A program made the translations under genes and the position numbers. Below, piece after piece: positions 18,890-29,197 of a stretch of 64,000 nucleotides of DNA. The stretch is from [Bacteroides] pectinophilus (GTDB lineage Bacteria; Bacillota; Clostridia; Lachnospirales; Lachnospiraceae). How positions within the stretch are numbered: position 1 is the stretch's first letter; each line of letters begins with the position of its first letter. The stretch lies in the NCBI GenBank assembly GCA_025146925.1, contig CP102260.1, positions 2,513,501-2,577,500 on the forward strand, read 5' to 3'. Below the pieces are notes generated by a model. The model was given only the letters and a program-made list of their open reading frames with translations, did not search any database and was not told the origin of the DNA.

Positions 18890-21800
18890 TTATTCTTCAT
18901 CACCTGAGTAATCATCATCATAATCATCCAGTACAACATCATCTGATGATTCTTCAGGCTCTTCATTCTCAAAGCCTTCTTCGCCTATTGTCTGTGCAGT
19001 ATATCCATGATCTCCAAGGTCACCATCCTGCTTATAGCTCATTCCGGCATCCTCATAGATACGCTTGAAATCACCTTCACTATAATCAACATTCTCCATG
19101 ATATCAACTTCTTCACCATTCTCATCAAGAACCTTAACATCAAGTGCAAGTGACTGGAGTTCCTTAAGGAGTACCTTGAATGACTCAGGGATACCCGGTT
19201 CAGGAATATTATCACCCTTGATAATTGCCTCGTAAGTCTTAACACGTCCGATAACATCATCAGATTTAACTGTAAGAATCTCCTGCAGTGTGTAAGATGC
19301 GCCATAAGCCTCAAGAGCCCAAACCTCCATCTCACCAAAACGCTGTCCACCGAACTGGGCTTTACCACCAAGTGGCTGCTGTGTTACGAGTGAGTAAGGA
19401 CCTGTTGAACGTGCATGAATCTTATCATCAACAAGGTGATGCAGCTTAAGGTAATGCATGTGTCCGATAGTAACAGGGCTGTCGAAGTACTCACCTGTAC
19501 GTCCGTCACGAAGTCTTACCTTACCGTCACGTGAGATAGGAACACCTTTCCACTCTGCACGATGATCCTTGTTTTCCTCAAGATAAGCAAATAATTCGTC
19601 ATCAATCTTTCCCTTGCGCTTAGCAACGAACTCATCCCATTCAAGGTTAACATAGTCGTTGGCAAGATCAAGAGTATCCATAATATCATGCTCATCCGCA
19701 CCGTCAAATACAGGTGTTGATATATTAAATCCAAGAGCCTTCGCAGCAAGGCTGAGATGAATCTCAAGCACCTGTCCGATATTCATTCGAGAAGGCACGC
19801 CCAGAGGGTTAAGCACGATATCAAGAGGTCTTCCGTTAGGAAGGAATGGCATATCCTCTACAGGAAGTATTCTTGAAACGACACCCTTGTTACCATGACG
19901 GCCGGCCATCTTATCACCAACAGAAATCTTTCTCTTCTGGGCAATATATATACGGACTGTCTGATTAACACCCGGTCCTAATTCATCTCCGTTCTCTCTT
20001 GTGAATACCTTAGCATCAACAACAATACCATATTCACCATGAGGCACCTTAAGTGATGTATCTCTTACTTCTCTTGCCTTCTCACCGAAGATTGCACGAA
20101 GAAGTCTCTCTTCTGCTGTAAGCTCTGTCTCACCCTTAGGTGTAACCTTACCTACAAGTATATCTCCTGCACGAACCTCGGCACCGATACGGATAATACC
20201 TCTCTCATCAAGATCCTTAAGTACATCATTGCCTACACCCGGAACATCTCTTGTAATCTCTTCCGGTCCGAGCTTTGTATCTCTTGCCTCTGTCTCGTAC
20301 TCTTCTATATGAACTGATGTGTAAACATCATCCTGAACAAGCCTTTCACTAAGAAGTACGGCATCCTCGTAATTGTAACCTTCCCATGTCATGAAACCGA
20401 TGAGAGGGTTCTTACCTAATGCAATCTCACCATTCTTAGTCGATGGTCCGTCTGCGATAACCTGTCCCTTCTCAACCTTATCACCCTTGAATACAATAGG
20501 TCTCTGGTTGTAGCAGTTGCTCTGGTTACTTCTTGCAAACTTAGTAAGGCGGTATACGTCTCTGCCATCCTTAGTCTTGACTGCTATCTCCTTAGATGTT
20601 GAATACTCAACAACACCTGCTTCCTTAGCGACAACACATACGCCTGAATCGACAGCAGCCTTATACTCCATACCTGTACCTACAACAGGAGCTTCTGTTG
20701 TAAGAAGAGGAACGGCCTGACGCTGCATGTTAGATCCCATGAGGGCACGGTTAGCATCATCGTTCTGGAGGAAAGGAATCATTGATGTAGCAACTGAGAA
20801 TACCATTCGTGGAGAAACGTCCATAAGATCAAGCTTGCTCTTAGGGAATTCTGATGTCTCTTCACGATAACGGCCTGATACGGAATTCTTTACAAAATGT
20901 CCGTCCTCATCAAGTTCAGCATTAGCCTGTGCTACATAGAAATCATCTTCCTCATCCGCTGTAAGGTAACGTACTTCGTCTGTTACTCTTGGATTCTGTG
21001 GATCCGACTTATCGATAAGGCGATATGGAGCCTCAATAAATCCATACTCATTAATTCTTGCATATGATGCAAGTGAGTTAATAAGACCGATGTTAGGTCC
21101 TTCAGGTGTCTCGATAGGACACATTCTGCCATAATGTGTATAGTGAACATCTCGTACTTCGAATCCGGCACGATCTCTTGAAAGACCGCCAGGACCAAGT
21201 GCTGAAAGACGTCTCTTATGTGTCAGCTCACCAAGAGGGTTATTCTGATCCATGAACTGTGACAGCTGTGAACTTCCGAAGAACTCCTTAACTGCAGCCG
21301 TAACAGGCTTGATATTAATAAGGTTCTGAGCTGAAAGACCGCTCTGATCCTGTGTCTGCATTCTCTCACGGACAACTCTTTCCATTCTTGAAAGACCGAT
21401 TCTGTACTGGTTCTGAAGGAGTTCACCTACAGCACGAATACGACGGTTACCAAGGTGATCGATATCATCCTTTGTACCGATTCCATATTCAAGATGGAGA
21501 TTGTAGTTAATAGATGCAAATATATCTTCTATAGTAATATGCTTAGGAATAAGGTCATTAACATTCTTCTTAAGAAGTGTCTTAATATCATCTTCCTCAT
21601 TCTCAAGTAAAGTCTTCAGTACAGGGAAGTATACAGGTTCAACGATGCCAAGTTCCTTAGCCTCATCTTCTGTTATATCTACCCACTTTGTAACATCAAC
21701 CATAAGGTTAGAAAGCACCTTAACCTTACGCTCTTCTGTCTGGATATATACATATGGTACAGCTGCATCCTGGATTGTCTGTCCAATCTCTCTTGTAACA

Positions 21801-22762
21801 ACCGTTCCTGCAGGGAAAGTCTCACCTGTCTGTTCGATAACAACATCTTCAGCAAGTGTCTGTCCTGCAATTCTTGTTCTGAAGTTAAGCTTCTTATTGA
21901 ACTTATAACGTCCAACCTTAGCAAGATCATATCTTCTAGGGTCAAAGAACATAGCCTGAATAAGGCTTTCAGCATTATCTACTGAAACAGGCTCTCCCGG
22001 ACGAATCTTCTTATAAAGTTCTGTAAGACCCTTCTCATGGTCTGTTGATACATCCTTCTCAATTGTAGCAAGGAGCTTTGGCTCATCACCAAATATATTA
22101 ATAATATCCTCATTGCTGCCATTAATCATGGCATTATCCTTAGTTGGTGTAAGAAGTGCACGAATAAGCACTGTTACAGGAACTTTACGTGTTCTGTCGA
22201 CACGTACATAGAAAATGTCATTAGAATCTGTCTCGTATTCCAGCCATGCACCACGGTTAGGAATTACCGTACATGAATAGAGTTCCTTACCAATCTTGTC
22301 ATGCTGGATATCATAATATATACCAGGGGAACGTACTAACTGGCTTACAATAACTCTCTCTGCGCCATTAATGACAAATGTACCCGTTTCAGTCATCAGC
22401 GGAAGATCACCCATAAAAATCTCATGGTCTTTCATCTCGCCTGTCTGCTTATCCTGAAGCCTTACCTTGACACGCAACGGAGCTGCATAAGTAGCATCTC
22501 TTTCTTTACACTCTTCAATAGTATACTTTGCCTCATCCGTACAAAGTCTGAAACCTGTAAAATCCAGGCTCCAGCGACCGCTGTAGTCGCCTATTGGAGA
22601 AATGTCATTAAAAGCTTCATTGAGACCTTCGTCCAAAAACCACTGATATGAATTCTTCTGAACTTCGATTAAGTTTGGCATCTCAAGAACTTCTTTCTGC
22701 CTTGAGTAACTCATTCTGACATTATTGCCAAACTTCTTTGGACGTATTCTGTTCTTTTCCAT
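18890..22762 (-). CDS. rpoB: DNA-directed RNA polymerase subunit beta
   Basis: A 1290-residue beta subunit. The rifampicin pocket is visible as [20 protein letters not shown], with QLS, D and H in their susceptible-type forms, and the C-terminal switch region has [16 protein letters not shown]. The acidic tail (many Asp/Glu after residue 1250) is typical of clostridial RpoB. ATG 22762 follows GGGGTG. Co-transcribed with rpoC; the upstream interval carries a possible own promoter and the rplL terminator. Confidence 0.97.
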   Translation of the reverse strand: MEKNRIRPKKFGNNVRMSYSRQKEVLEMPNLIEVQKNSYQWFLDEGLNEAFNDISPIGDYSGRWSLDFTGFRLCTDEAKYTIEECKERDATYAAPLRVKVRLQDKQTGEMKDHEIFMGDLPLMTETGTFVINGAERVIVSQLVRSPGIYYDIQHDKIGKELYSCTVIPNRGAWLEYETDSNDIFYVRVDRTRKVPVTVLIRALLTPTKDNAMINGSNEDIINIFGDEPKLLATIEKDVSTDHEKGLTELYKKIRPGEPVSVDNAESLIQAMFFDPRRYDLAKVGRYKFNKKLNFRTRIAGQTLAEDVVIEQTGETFPAGTVVTREIGQTIQDAAVPYVYIQTEERKVKVLSNLMVDVTKWVDITEDEAKELGIVEPVYFPVLKTLLENEEDDIKTLLKKNVNDLIPKHITIEDIFASINYNLHLEYGIGTKDDIDHLGNRRIRAVGELLQNQYRIGLSRMERVVRERMQTQDQSGLSAQNLINIKPVTAAVKEFFGSSQLSQFMDQNNPLGELTHKRRLSALGPGGLSRDRAGFEVRDVHYTHYGRMCPIETPEGPNIGLINSLASYARINEYGFIEAPYRLIDKSDPQNPRVTDEVRYLTADEEDDFYVAQANAELDEDGHFVKNSVSGRYREETSEFPKSKLDLMDVSPRMVFSVATSMIPFLQNDDANRALMGSNMQRQAVPLLTTEAPVVGTGMEYKAAVDSGVCVVAKEAGVVEYSTSKEIAVKTKDGRDVYRLTKFARSNQSNCYNQRPIVFKGDKVEKGQVIADGPSTKNGEIALGKNPLIGFMTWEGYNYEDAVLLSERLVQDDVYTSVHIEEYETEARDTKLGPEEITRDVPGVGNDVLKDLDERGIIRIGAEVRAGDILVGKVTPKGETELTAEERLLRAIFGEKAREVRDTSLKVPHGEYGIVVDAKVFTRENGDELGPGVNQTVRIYIAQKRKISVGDKMAGRHGNKGVVSRILPVEDMPFLPNGRPLDIVLNPLGVPSRMNIGQVLEIHLSLAAKALGFNISTPVFDGADEHDIMDTLDLANDYVNLEWDEFVAKRKGKIDDELFAYLEENKDHRAEWKGVPISRDGKVRLRDGRTGEYFDSPVTIGHMHYLKLHHLVDDKIHARSTGPYSLVTQQPLGGKAQFGGQRFGEMEVWALEAYGASYTLQEILTVKSDDVIGRVKTYEAIIKGDNIPEPGIPESFKVLLKELQSLALDVKVLDENGEEVDIMENVDYSEGDFKRIYEDAGMSYKQDGDLGDHGYTAQTIGEEGFENEEPEESSDDVVLDDYDDDYSGDEE

Positions 22763-22896
22763 CGACGTTTCACCCCTATGCTTAGTTTATTAAACACATT
22801 GACGGCAGGCTCCCAAGCCTCCGGGAGCACACAAGCTGCTGCCCTGTCCTAAAAAAAGGCATAAACAGCCTATCTCGCCACAATAGTGCATTGTTC

Positions 22897-22925
22897 ATGA
22901 TATCATATTTGTCAATAAAATGCAA
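22897..22925 (-). promoter_or_regulatory. Possible rpoBC promoter
   Basis: TTGCAT (22925-22920), 17 bases, TATCAT (22902-22897) on the minus strand. The -35 is weak, but the site lies just after the rplL terminator, where a separate promoter for the polymerase genes would be useful. Between it and rpoB a GC-rich leader (about 22800-22850) can form GCTCCC/GGGAGC nested in GGCAG/CTGCC. Confidence 0.45.
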
Positions 22926-22964
22926 GCAATATTTTCATTATATTTCCTGAATATTTATATAAGC

Positions 22965-22998
22965 ACAAAAAACGGCACCCACATAAGTGGATGCCGTT
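22965..22998 (-). terminator. Terminator/attenuator between rplL and rpoB
   Basis: A 12-bp stem (22971-22982 with 22987-22998, one G.U) and a 4-base loop followed by T's on the minus strand, 30 bases after the rplL stop. The rplL-rpoB gap is the classic place where ribosomal-protein and polymerase expression are separated. Confidence 0.8.
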
Positions 22999-23027
22999 CA
23001 ATAAACTCAATCTGATATCCGTTATAA

Positions 23028-23393
23028 TTACTTAAGAGTAACCTTAGCGCCCTCAGCCTCAAGCTTCTTCTTAATCTCCTCAGCCTCTTCCTTAGCTGCT
23101 GCTTCCTTAACTGTCTTAGGAGCGTTATCAACGAGATCCTTTGCTTCCTTAAGTCCAAGACCTGTGATCTCACGAACAACCTTGATAACCTTAACCTTGT
23201 TTGCGCCAGCTTCTGTAAGCTCTACGTCAAACTCTGTCTTCTCCTCAGCTGCTGCTGCGCCAGCACCTGCTGCTGCAACTACAACGCCTGCTGCTGCAGA
23301 TACGCCGAACTCTTCCTCACAAGCCTTAACGAGATCGTTAAGCTCTAATACTGATAAACCTTTGATTACTTCGATAATTTCCTGAGTTGTCAT
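23028..23393 (-). CDS. rplL: 50S ribosomal protein L7/L12
   Basis: 121 residues. The N-terminal dimerisation domain is followed by an Ala/Gly hinge (about 36-52) and the C-terminal factor-binding domain with [18 protein letters not shown]. It forms the stalk on L10 that recruits translation GTPases. ATG 23393 follows AGGAGA. Downstream of rplJ by 48 bases. Confidence 0.97.
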   Translation of the reverse strand: MTTQEIIEVIKGLSVLELNDLVKACEEEFGVSAAAGVVVAAAGAGAAAAEEKTEFDVELTEAGANKVKVIKVVREITGLGLKEAKDLVDNAPKTVKEAAAKEEAEEIKKKLEAEGAKVTLK

Positions 23394-23441
23394 TATTATA
23401 ATCTCCTTTTCGATATAATTAATTAAATGTAAATGTTAACC

Positions 23442-23936
23442 TTATGCAACTTCTTCCTGCTTCTCAGCGATCTGCTTAATAACACGAGCAAAGTTTGTAA
23501 CAGGTGACTGGATGCTTCCAAGGAACTTGGCAAGCAGTTCGTCTCTTGATGGAATTGTAGCGATAAGAGAAATTCCCTTAGCGTCATAATATGTTCCCTC
23601 AACTACGCCTGACTTTAACTCGAGTGCTTCAGCTGTCTTACCAAAATTGTAAAGAATTCTTGCCGGAGCTGTTGCATCATCTGCGCTGATTGCAATAGCT
23701 GTAGGTCCGTCGAGTTCTGCACTGAGTGCCTCAAACTCTGTACCTGCGATTGCACGCTTGATGAGTGTGTTCTTGTATACCTTGTATACAACACCAGCCT
23801 CTCTTAACTGCTTACGGAGCTGTGTATCCTGTTCTACTGTTAATCCACGGTAGTCAACAAGTACAGCACCCTTCGCATCCTTTAAGAAACCAGCGATCTC
23901 GTCTACAATCGGCTGCTTAAGCTCTACTTTAGCCAT
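23442..23936 (-). CDS. rplJ: 50S ribosomal protein L10
   Basis: 164 residues; the N-terminal rRNA-binding domain includes AVLVDYRGLTVEQ and the C-terminal helix anchors L7/L12 dimers. ATG 23936 follows GGAGGT. Expression is under the L10 leader directly upstream: L10(L12)n binds this RNA and lowers its own synthesis. Confidence 0.97.
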   Translation of the reverse strand: MAKVELKQPIVDEIAGFLKDAKGAVLVDYRGLTVEQDTQLRKQLREAGVVYKVYKNTLIKRAIAGTEFEALSAELDGPTAIAISADDATAPARILYNFGKTAEALELKSGVVEGTYYDAKGISLIATIPSRDELLAKFLGSIQSPVTNFARVIKQIAEKQEEVA

Positions 23937-24002
23937 GATATTTACCTCCTGTCAGATTTTGACTGCCGAACCATCTTAACATCGGTTCGCATCAAATCGA
24001 CA

Positions 24003-24130
24003 TTATAAGAAAAGCCCCGTCTGCACACAGACGAGGCTATAATCTCAAACACTAATGATTTGATTGATTCCTCGGCAGGCGTGTTACCTTTGACCCTTGC
24101 GGGACCTAGCTGTCTTCGGCAGTTCATTAC
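24003..24130 (-). ncRNA. Ribosomal L10 leader with terminator
   Basis: This interval has the L10 leader form: on the minus strand, a kink-turn-bearing stem region with CTGCCGAAGACAGC and CGCCTGCCGAGG, ending in a strong terminator stem (24028-24038 with 24013-24023) followed by TTTTCTT. A consensus promoter begins transcription just upstream. Family assignment is by pattern and position; an Rfam RF00557 search would confirm. Confidence 0.85.
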
Positions 24131-24137
24131 TTGTAAT

Positions 24138-24166
24138 ACTATAACTTATTATCTATAGAATGTCAA
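24138..24166 (-). promoter_or_regulatory. Sigma-A promoter of rplJL
   Basis: TTGACA (24166-24161), a 17-base spacer and TATAGT (24143-24138). Start of transcription near 24131 gives a leader of about 195 bases before rplJ. Confidence 0.8.
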
Positions 24167-24179
24167 TTGTTAATTTCAA

Positions 24180-24875
24180 TTAACCAACAAACTTTGCTGT
24201 GTTAACCTTAACACCAGGACCCATTGTTGAAGTTACTACTACACTTCTGAGGTACTGACCCTTCAAAGATGATGGCTTAGCCTTAACGATTGCATCCATA
24301 ATTGCCTGGAAGTTGTCCGCTAACTGCTCCTCAGTAAATGAAGCTTTACCGATTGGCACATGAATGATATTTGTCTTATCAAGTCTGTACTCGATCTTAC
24401 CAGCCTTGATATCGTTGATTGCCTTTGTAACATCCATTGTTACTGTACCAGCCTTAGGGTTTGGCATTAAGCCCTTAGGACCAAGTACACGTCCGAGACG
24501 ACCAACAACGCCCATCATATCAGGTGTAGCAACAACTACATCAAAATCAAACCAGTTATCGTTCTGGATCTTAGGGATAAGCTCCTCACCGCCAACATAA
24601 TCAGCACCTGCTGCCTCAGCCTCAGCTACCTTATCACCCTTAGCGAATACGAGAACCTTTACAGTCTTACCTGTTCCGTGTGGAAGTACGACTGCACCAC
24701 GGATCTGCTGGTCTGCATGACGTCCGTCACATCCTGTTCTGATGTGTGCTTCGATTGTCTCATCGAACTTAGCTGTAGCTGCCTTCTTAGCAAGAGCTAC
24801 TGCTTCTGTTGTATCATATAAAGCTGCGCGGTCAATAAGCTTTGCAGCCTCTACATATTTCTTTCCTCTTTTCAT
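24180..24875 (-). CDS. rplA: 50S ribosomal protein L1
   Basis: 231 residues, normal length. The signature [15 protein letters not shown] lies in the second domain. L1 forms the mobile stalk at the E site and represses its own mRNA. ATG 24875 follows AGGAGG. It follows rplK by 113 bases. Confidence 0.97.
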   Translation of the reverse strand: MKRGKKYVEAAKLIDRAALYDTTEAVALAKKAATAKFDETIEAHIRTGCDGRHADQQIRGAVVLPHGTGKTVKVLVFAKGDKVAEAEAAGADYVGGEELIPKIQNDNWFDFDVVVATPDMMGVVGRLGRVLGPKGLMPNPKAGTVTMDVTKAINDIKAGKIEYRLDKTNIIHVPIGKASFTEEQLADNFQAIMDAIVKAKPSSLKGQYLRSVVVTSTMGPGVKVNTAKFVG

Positions 24876-24988
24876 TATGAACCTCCTGTGGTATTAGTGG
24901 CTGTGTAAATGTGCTAAGTGTATACTTTACACACGTCTCCCACTTTTCAATATATCTTCAAGATATTATATTCAATCCTCTGTCGGGA

Positions 24989-25414
24989 TTAGTCCTCAAC
25001 TGTGATACCCATGCTTCGTGCAGTACCGGCAATCATGCTCATAGCAGCCTCAAGGCTTGCTGCATTAAGATCCGGCATCTTAAGTTCTGCAATCTTCTGA
25101 ATCTCAGCCTTAGAAATTGTAGCAACCTTATCCTTGTTAGGAACGGCTGAACCACTCTTAAGCTTGCATGCCTTCTTAAGAAGAACAGCAGCCGGCGGAG
25201 TCTTCGTGATGAAGCTGAAGCTTCTGTCTGCGTATACAGTGATGACAACAGGAATTATTAAATCTCCCTGGTCAGCTGTCTTTGCGTTAAACTGCTTTGT
25301 AAATTCGACGATGTTAACACCATGCTGTCCAAGTGCAGGACCAACAGGTGGTGCTGGTGTCGCTTTTCCGGCAGGAATCTGCAATTTGATATAACCTGTT
25401 ACTTTCTTTGCCAT
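24989..25414 (-). CDS. rplK: 50S ribosomal protein L11
   Basis: 141 residues with the proline-rich N-terminal motif [19 protein letters not shown] that binds the GTPase-centre rRNA (thiostrepton site). ATG 25414 follows AGGAGGT. It lies 25 bases downstream of nusG. Confidence 0.97.
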   Translation of the reverse strand: MAKKVTGYIKLQIPAGKATPAPPVGPALGQHGVNIVEFTKQFNAKTADQGDLIIPVVITVYADRSFSFITKTPPAAVLLKKACKLKSGSAVPNKDKVATISKAEIQKIAELKMPDLNAASLEAAMSMIAGTARSMGITVED

Positions 25415-25439
25415 TGTTATGACCTCCTAAAATATTACC

Positions 25440-26024
25440 TTACATCTTTTTAACTTCTGAGAAACTTATCTCAACCGGTGTTTCACGGCTGAACATATCG
25501 ACATTAATAGTAACTGTCTGTCTGCTCTCATTGACGCTCTGGATTGCCTTAACTGATCCGGCCCATGCGCCTCCTGTGACTGTTACAATGTCACCAACCT
25601 TAAGATTGACAACCACGTTCTTGTCAGACTCTGAACTGTCGTTGCTTGTAAGACCATAAGGTTTCATCTCTTCTTCCGTGAGCGGTACCGGTTTAGATCC
25701 AGGACCTACAAAACCTGTCACGCCACGGATATTGCGTACCACATACCAGGTATCTTCGTTCATGACCATATTAACAAGAACGTATCCCGGGAATATTTTT
25801 CTCTCGACAGCCTTCTTAGTGCCATTAGCCCTAAGTTCATATACTGTCTCTACCGGAACCCTGACATCAAGTATCTGATCTTCAAGATGCCTGTTGGCTA
25901 TTGTCTTGCTAATACTGTCCATAACCTTATTCTCATAGCCGGAATAAGTGTGAACAACATACCAACGTGGTTCTGAATTCACTTCTGCCCTAACTTCGCT
26001 TACTTCTGAATTTGTTTCTGCCAT
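25440..26024 (-). CDS. nusG: Transcription termination/antitermination factor NusG
   Basis: 194 residues. The NGN domain starts at WYVVHTYSGYENKV (22 on) and the KOW domain includes VGDIVTVTGGAWAG. A 21-residue acidic N-terminal extension precedes the conserved core, making it a little longer than the 175-180 residues of many homologues. ATG 26024 follows GAGGGTG; 15 bases after secE. Confidence 0.96.
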   Translation of the reverse strand: MAETNSEVSEVRAEVNSEPRWYVVHTYSGYENKVMDSISKTIANRHLEDQILDVRVPVETVYELRANGTKKAVERKIFPGYVLVNMVMNEDTWYVVRNIRGVTGFVGPGSKPVPLTEEEMKPYGLTSNDSSESDKNVVVNLKVGDIVTVTGGAWAGSVKAIQSVNESRQTVTINVDMFSRETPVEISFSEVKKM

Positions 26025-26039
26025 CTTATCACCCTCAAC

Positions 26040-26240
26040 TTATTTTATCAGGAACTCGAGTCCGTATCTGATAATAAAATCTAATCCTGCTGTTATTAAT
26101 CCCAGCAATACGGAGACAACCAATACAGCAACAGTTTCCTTAGTAAGTGTCTTCTGATCCGGCCAGCTTATATTCTTGAATTCAGCCTTAAGACCTTTGA
26201 ACCAACTCTTCTTGGTCTTGCCCTTAGCAGTGTCACTCAT
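26040..26240 (-). CDS. secE: Preprotein translocase subunit SecE
   Basis: 66 residues with the short Gram-positive form: amphipathic SWFKGLKAEFKNISWPDQKT followed by one membrane helix (about 36-60). Part of the SecYEG channel. ATG 26240 follows AGGAGG. Placed between rpmG and nusG as in most Firmicutes. Confidence 0.95.
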   Translation of the reverse strand: MSDTAKGKTKKSWFKGLKAEFKNISWPDQKTLTKETVAVLVVSVLLGLITAGLDFIIRYGLEFLIK

Positions 26241-26308
26241 AGAATCCTCCTACCATCTCCTGCCGCATGTCAATGCCATACATGCATCGGAGACAACTGT
26301 CATACTAA

Positions 26309-26458
26309 TTACTTTGTTTCTTTGTGTAATGTGTGTGACTTACAGAATCTGCAATACTTCTTTGTTTCCATTCTGTCCGGATGAGTTTTCTTATCCTTCG
26401 TCATGTTGTAATTACGCTGCTTACACTCTGTACATGCCAATGTTATCTTTACGCGCAC
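26309..26458 (-). CDS. rpmG: 50S ribosomal protein L33
   Basis: A 49-residue gene starting with GTG (26458-26456), reading [18 protein letters not shown] and ending [14 protein letters not shown]. Two CxxC pairs make it the zinc-binding (C+) form of L33. GGAGG lies nine bases before the GTG; an in-frame ATG two codons earlier is only three bases from the ribosome site, and conserved L33 begins MRVK, so GTG is preferred. First gene of the secE-nusG unit; promoter at 26578-26606. Confidence 0.95.
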   Translation of the reverse strand: MRVKITLACTECKQRNYNMTKDKKTHPDRMETKKYCRFCKSHTLHKETK

Positions 26459-26577
26459 AACCATCCACCTCCATTAATTTTCTTTGATGATGCTGTATGC
26501 TTATGTAGCCATATTCATACTGCACCGCAAAAGGCTTTTTTTAGGCATAAAAAAAAGACCTCTTCCATAGCTAGTCT

Positions 26578-26606
26578 AATATATCACAGTTACAATGCAA
26601 CGTCAA
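26578..26606 (-). promoter_or_regulatory. Sigma-A promoter of rpmG-secE-nusG
   Basis: TTGACG (26606-26601), 17 bases, TATATT (26583-26578) on the minus strand. The leader to rpmG is about 110 bases and contains A/T-rich stems around 26535-26558. Confidence 0.75.
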
Positions 26607-26627
26607 TAAATTTTTCAAAATTTAGTA

Positions 26628-26656
26628 GTGACAATTCACTTTTCTCCTATTATAAT
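26628..26656 (+). promoter_or_regulatory. Sigma-A-like promoter of the FliD-like gene
   Basis: GTGACA (26628-26633), 17 bases, TATAAT (26651-26656). A short hairpin (CCGAAAT/ATTTCGG, 26718-26733) lies in the leader. The 26459-26781 interval is thus a divergent promoter region with no gene of its own. Confidence 0.65.
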
Positions 26657-26781
26657 ATGTGTATCAGAAAAAGTCACGATTTTTTCACATTTAATATAAA
26701 GTAATAATAAAAATATTCCGAAATGGATTTCGGATTGTTATTACATTTTCTTAAATCATACAGACAAGGAGGTGACCTGTT

Positions 26782-28074
26782 ATGATAAGCAGTGCATACA
26801 GCTATTATCTTTCCCAATACGCCGCACGTGAGACTGCAAGAACAGATAATGCAGCACGCAGACCGAGCGATTTGCGCCGTGCATATAACAAGATGCTTGG
26901 CATTAACAGGCTCGCTCCTGCATATAAGACCGACGTCTCACTTGAGGCACAGAAGTATGCAATAGACCTTAAGGAGAATGCACGTGAATTAAGCAGCATT
27001 GCCGACGAATTATCCGGAAGTGACGATGACAGCCTGATAATCAGGCAATCGGCAATATCTGATAATCCCGAAGCAGTAAGCGCCGTCTACGTCGGAAGCG
27101 GTGACTCCGGGGCTTCATCATTCAGCGTAAGCGTGCATCAGCTTGCAACAACGCAGATTAACACCGGCAATTTTCTGCCGCCGTCATCGAAGCTTCTTGA
27201 ACCGGGTGATTATTCATTCGACCTTAACATGTCCGACATAACATACGAATTCGAATTCGGTGTCAGTGACAATGACAATTCACGAAGTATCCAGGATAAG
27301 ATCTCACGACTCATAAACCGCTCCAATATAGGTCTGTCTGCCGATATCTGCAGCGATGACATGGGTAATACCGCGCTTCGCATTGAGTCTGCAGATACAG
27401 GTATCTCAGGAATGAAGCCTGTAATATTTGATTTTAAGGATAATGAGACTCCAGCCGCACAGAACACGCCTGCCGCAGCTACCTTGGGGCTTGACAGAGT
27501 AACGCAGCATCCGTCCAATGCGGTATATTCAATTGATGGCAATCAGCGTACAAGCACTTCCAATAAGATTACGATTAACAAGGAATTCGAGCTTTGCTTC
27601 CACAGTGTGCAGGAAGAGCCTCCGGTGAACATTGCTCTGAAGGCCGATTCCGATGCAATTGTAGACAGTATTAACGAACTGATTGGCGGCTATAACAATC
27701 TTATATCAGTTGCAACAGGTTCTGACACAGATACATTTGAAGGCAGTGCAAGATTAAGAAGACAGTTCTCTCAGCTTTCACGTTCATATTCAGGAGTTTT
27801 GAGCCAGAGTGGTCTTGACGTCAATGATAACGGAACTATCTCCGTCAATAAGAATGCCATTCTTACTCTTGCAGACGAAGGCGGTCTTGGTAAAGTCTAT
27901 GACAGTCTTGGACACTTCAAGGATGCCCTGCATGATACAGCCGAGAGAATCGCGATGAACCCAATGGATTACGTGAATAATAAGATTATTGCATATAAGA
28001 ATCCTAGAAGAGTGATGACAGACCCTTACAATCTGTCAGCTTATTCCGGAATGATGTTTAACGGATATATTTAA
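26782..28074 (+). CDS. FliD-like (flagellar filament cap-related) protein
   Basis: A 430-residue protein related to flagellar hook-associated protein 2. The stretch SSFSVSVHQLATTQINTGNF (around 110-130) matches the N-terminal FliD signature, and DAIVDSINELIGGYNNLISVA (about 290-310) matches the C-terminal FliD segment before the coiled coil; the DVNDNGTISVN motif is also FliD-like. It is smaller than most FliD proteins and lacks nearby flagellar genes. The N-terminal 60 residues (many Arg/Tyr) do not look like FliD. No signal peptide, consistent with flagellar-type export. ATG 26782 follows AAGGAGGTGA, nearly perfect. Exact role is uncertain. Confidence 0.65.
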   Translation: MISSAYSYYLSQYAARETARTDNAARRPSDLRRAYNKMLGINRLAPAYKTDVSLEAQKYAIDLKENARELSSIADELSGSDDDSLIIRQSAISDNPEAVSAVYVGSGDSGASSFSVSVHQLATTQINTGNFLPPSSKLLEPGDYSFDLNMSDITYEFEFGVSDNDNSRSIQDKISRLINRSNIGLSADICSDDMGNTALRIESADTGISGMKPVIFDFKDNETPAAQNTPAAATLGLDRVTQHPSNAVYSIDGNQRTSTSNKITINKEFELCFHSVQEEPPVNIALKADSDAIVDSINELIGGYNNLISVATGSDTDTFEGSARLRRQFSQLSRSYSGVLSQSGLDVNDNGTISVNKNAILTLADEGGLGKVYDSLGHFKDALHDTAERIAMNPMDYVNNKIIAYKNPRRVMTDPYNLSAYSGMMFNGYI

Positions 28075-28121
28075 GAACTTGTATTTGCCAATATATGATA
28101 TTTACACCATGCATAATAAAA

Positions 28122-28165
28122 CGCCGCACGCTAAGTCCCTGTGACTTAACATGCGGCGCATTTTT
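28122..28165. terminator. Bidirectional terminator between the FliD-like gene and mtnN
   Basis: An inverted repeat 28122-28158 (16-bp stem with two mismatches, loop CCTGT) is flanked by T-rich sequence on the right and A-rich on the left, between two convergent genes. Confidence 0.82.
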
Positions 28166-28182
28166 GTATTTTTATATTTTAC

Positions 28183-28878
28183 TTATCCAAGCTTTGCAGC
28201 GATTGCCGTAAGTAGTGTCACGGAATTCTTTATTGCCTGTGCTTCAAATGCGGGATAATCAACTGTTGCGCTGTCATCCGCTTTATCTGATATAGCTCTC
28301 ATAATAAGAAATGGAATCTTATTTACATATGCTGCCTGTGCAATGGCTGCTCCTTCCATCTCCGTACACATTCCGCCAAAATTACTGATAATACGTTCCT
28401 TTACTGCCTTATCTGATATGAACTGGTCTCCACTCACAACACGTCCCACATGCACACCAACCTGAGGAAGCACTTCTTTGCAGCACTCTTCTGCTGTTGC
28501 CAGAAGCTTTTTATCTGCCTCGAATGAAAGCGTATCCATTCTTGGAATCTGTCCAAGCGGATACCCAAATCCAGTTGCATCCACATCATGATGAAGAACA
28601 TCTGATGATAATACAATATCTCCAATGTCAATCGATGCATCAAGTGAGCCGGCTATTCCCGTATTAATAACTGCATCAGCCTTAAAGTCATCGCAGAGAA
28701 TCTGCGTACATATTGCAGCATTAACCTTACCGATTCCGCTGCGCACAATTACAACCTCGCTGCCATTGAGACTTCCGCATGAGAACTTCATGCCGGCTTT
28801 TTCCTCAACACGCTCAATATTCATAGCTTCTACTATCTGTTCAACTTCTTCGTCCATGGCGCCTATAATGCCTATCAT
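28183..28878 (-). CDS. mtnN: 5'-methylthioadenosine/S-adenosylhomocysteine nucleosidase
   Basis: 231 residues of the PNP fold. GIIGAMDEE at the start, NTGIAGSLD, VSGDQF and EMEGAAIAQ (catalytic Glu) are the family blocks. It cleaves adenine from MTA and SAH in methionine recycling and makes the precursor of AI-2. ATG 28878 follows GGAGGT. The upstream interval (28879-29347) is structured. Confidence 0.95.
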   Translation of the reverse strand: MIGIIGAMDEEVEQIVEAMNIERVEEKAGMKFSCGSLNGSEVVIVRSGIGKVNAAICTQILCDDFKADAVINTGIAGSLDASIDIGDIVLSSDVLHHDVDATGFGYPLGQIPRMDTLSFEADKKLLATAEECCKEVLPQVGVHVGRVVSGDQFISDKAVKERIISNFGGMCTEMEGAAIAQAAYVNKIPFLIMRAISDKADDSATVDYPAFEAQAIKNSVTLLTAIAAKLG

Positions 28879-28958
28879 ATGTGTTACCTCCGTATAATTA
28901 ATGTCTGTTTGTGTAGTGGTTAGTTGTATCTATGTGTCATATTGATATAAGAGTGACG

Positions 28959-29094
28959 CGGGGCAGACCGGCAGTTCAACGCAGGGCCGCTTGCGCTGCT
29001 TAGAGCCGGCAATGGTACATAAGGCGGCAGAATACGCCGCCTAAGTACCAGCCGCTCTAAAAGCCCCTGCTTATGAATCTGCCGGTCTGCTCCG
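28959..29094 (-). ncRNA. Large structured element A (candidate RNA), inverted partner of element B
   Basis: A 136-base fold with nested stems: outer 28959-28974 with 29079-29094 (16 bp, one G.U), 28981-28986 with 29065-29070, 29000-29010 with 29051-29060 (bulged), GGTAC/GTACC at 29014-29018 with 29045-29049, and AGGCGGC/GCCGCCT at 29022-29028 with 29036-29042. Read on the minus strand it contains GCAGCGCAAGCG (28999-28988), a stem capped by a GCAA tetraloop, as element B does on the plus strand. No start codon or ORF explains it. Much more GC-rich than its surroundings. Strand is inferred from the GNRA loop. Confidence 0.6.
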
Positions 29095-29197
29095 CTGTGC
29101 TTCCGTCATCGTTACCTGACGCACACAGATGCATCTACACTGTATTCCTAATAATCCCGGTGCGTATATTTCCGCGCGTCCGCGTCTGCGAAACACA

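Noticed and set aside
18874..18972. Extended N-terminus of RpoC
   Set aside because: It overlaps the rpoB end in another frame; the ATG at 18873 has AAGGGAG and matches the family start.
26523..26565. Terminator in the rpmG leader
   Set aside because: The T-rich stem there is A/T only and lacks a GC-rich hairpin; it would be in the leader of an essential operon.
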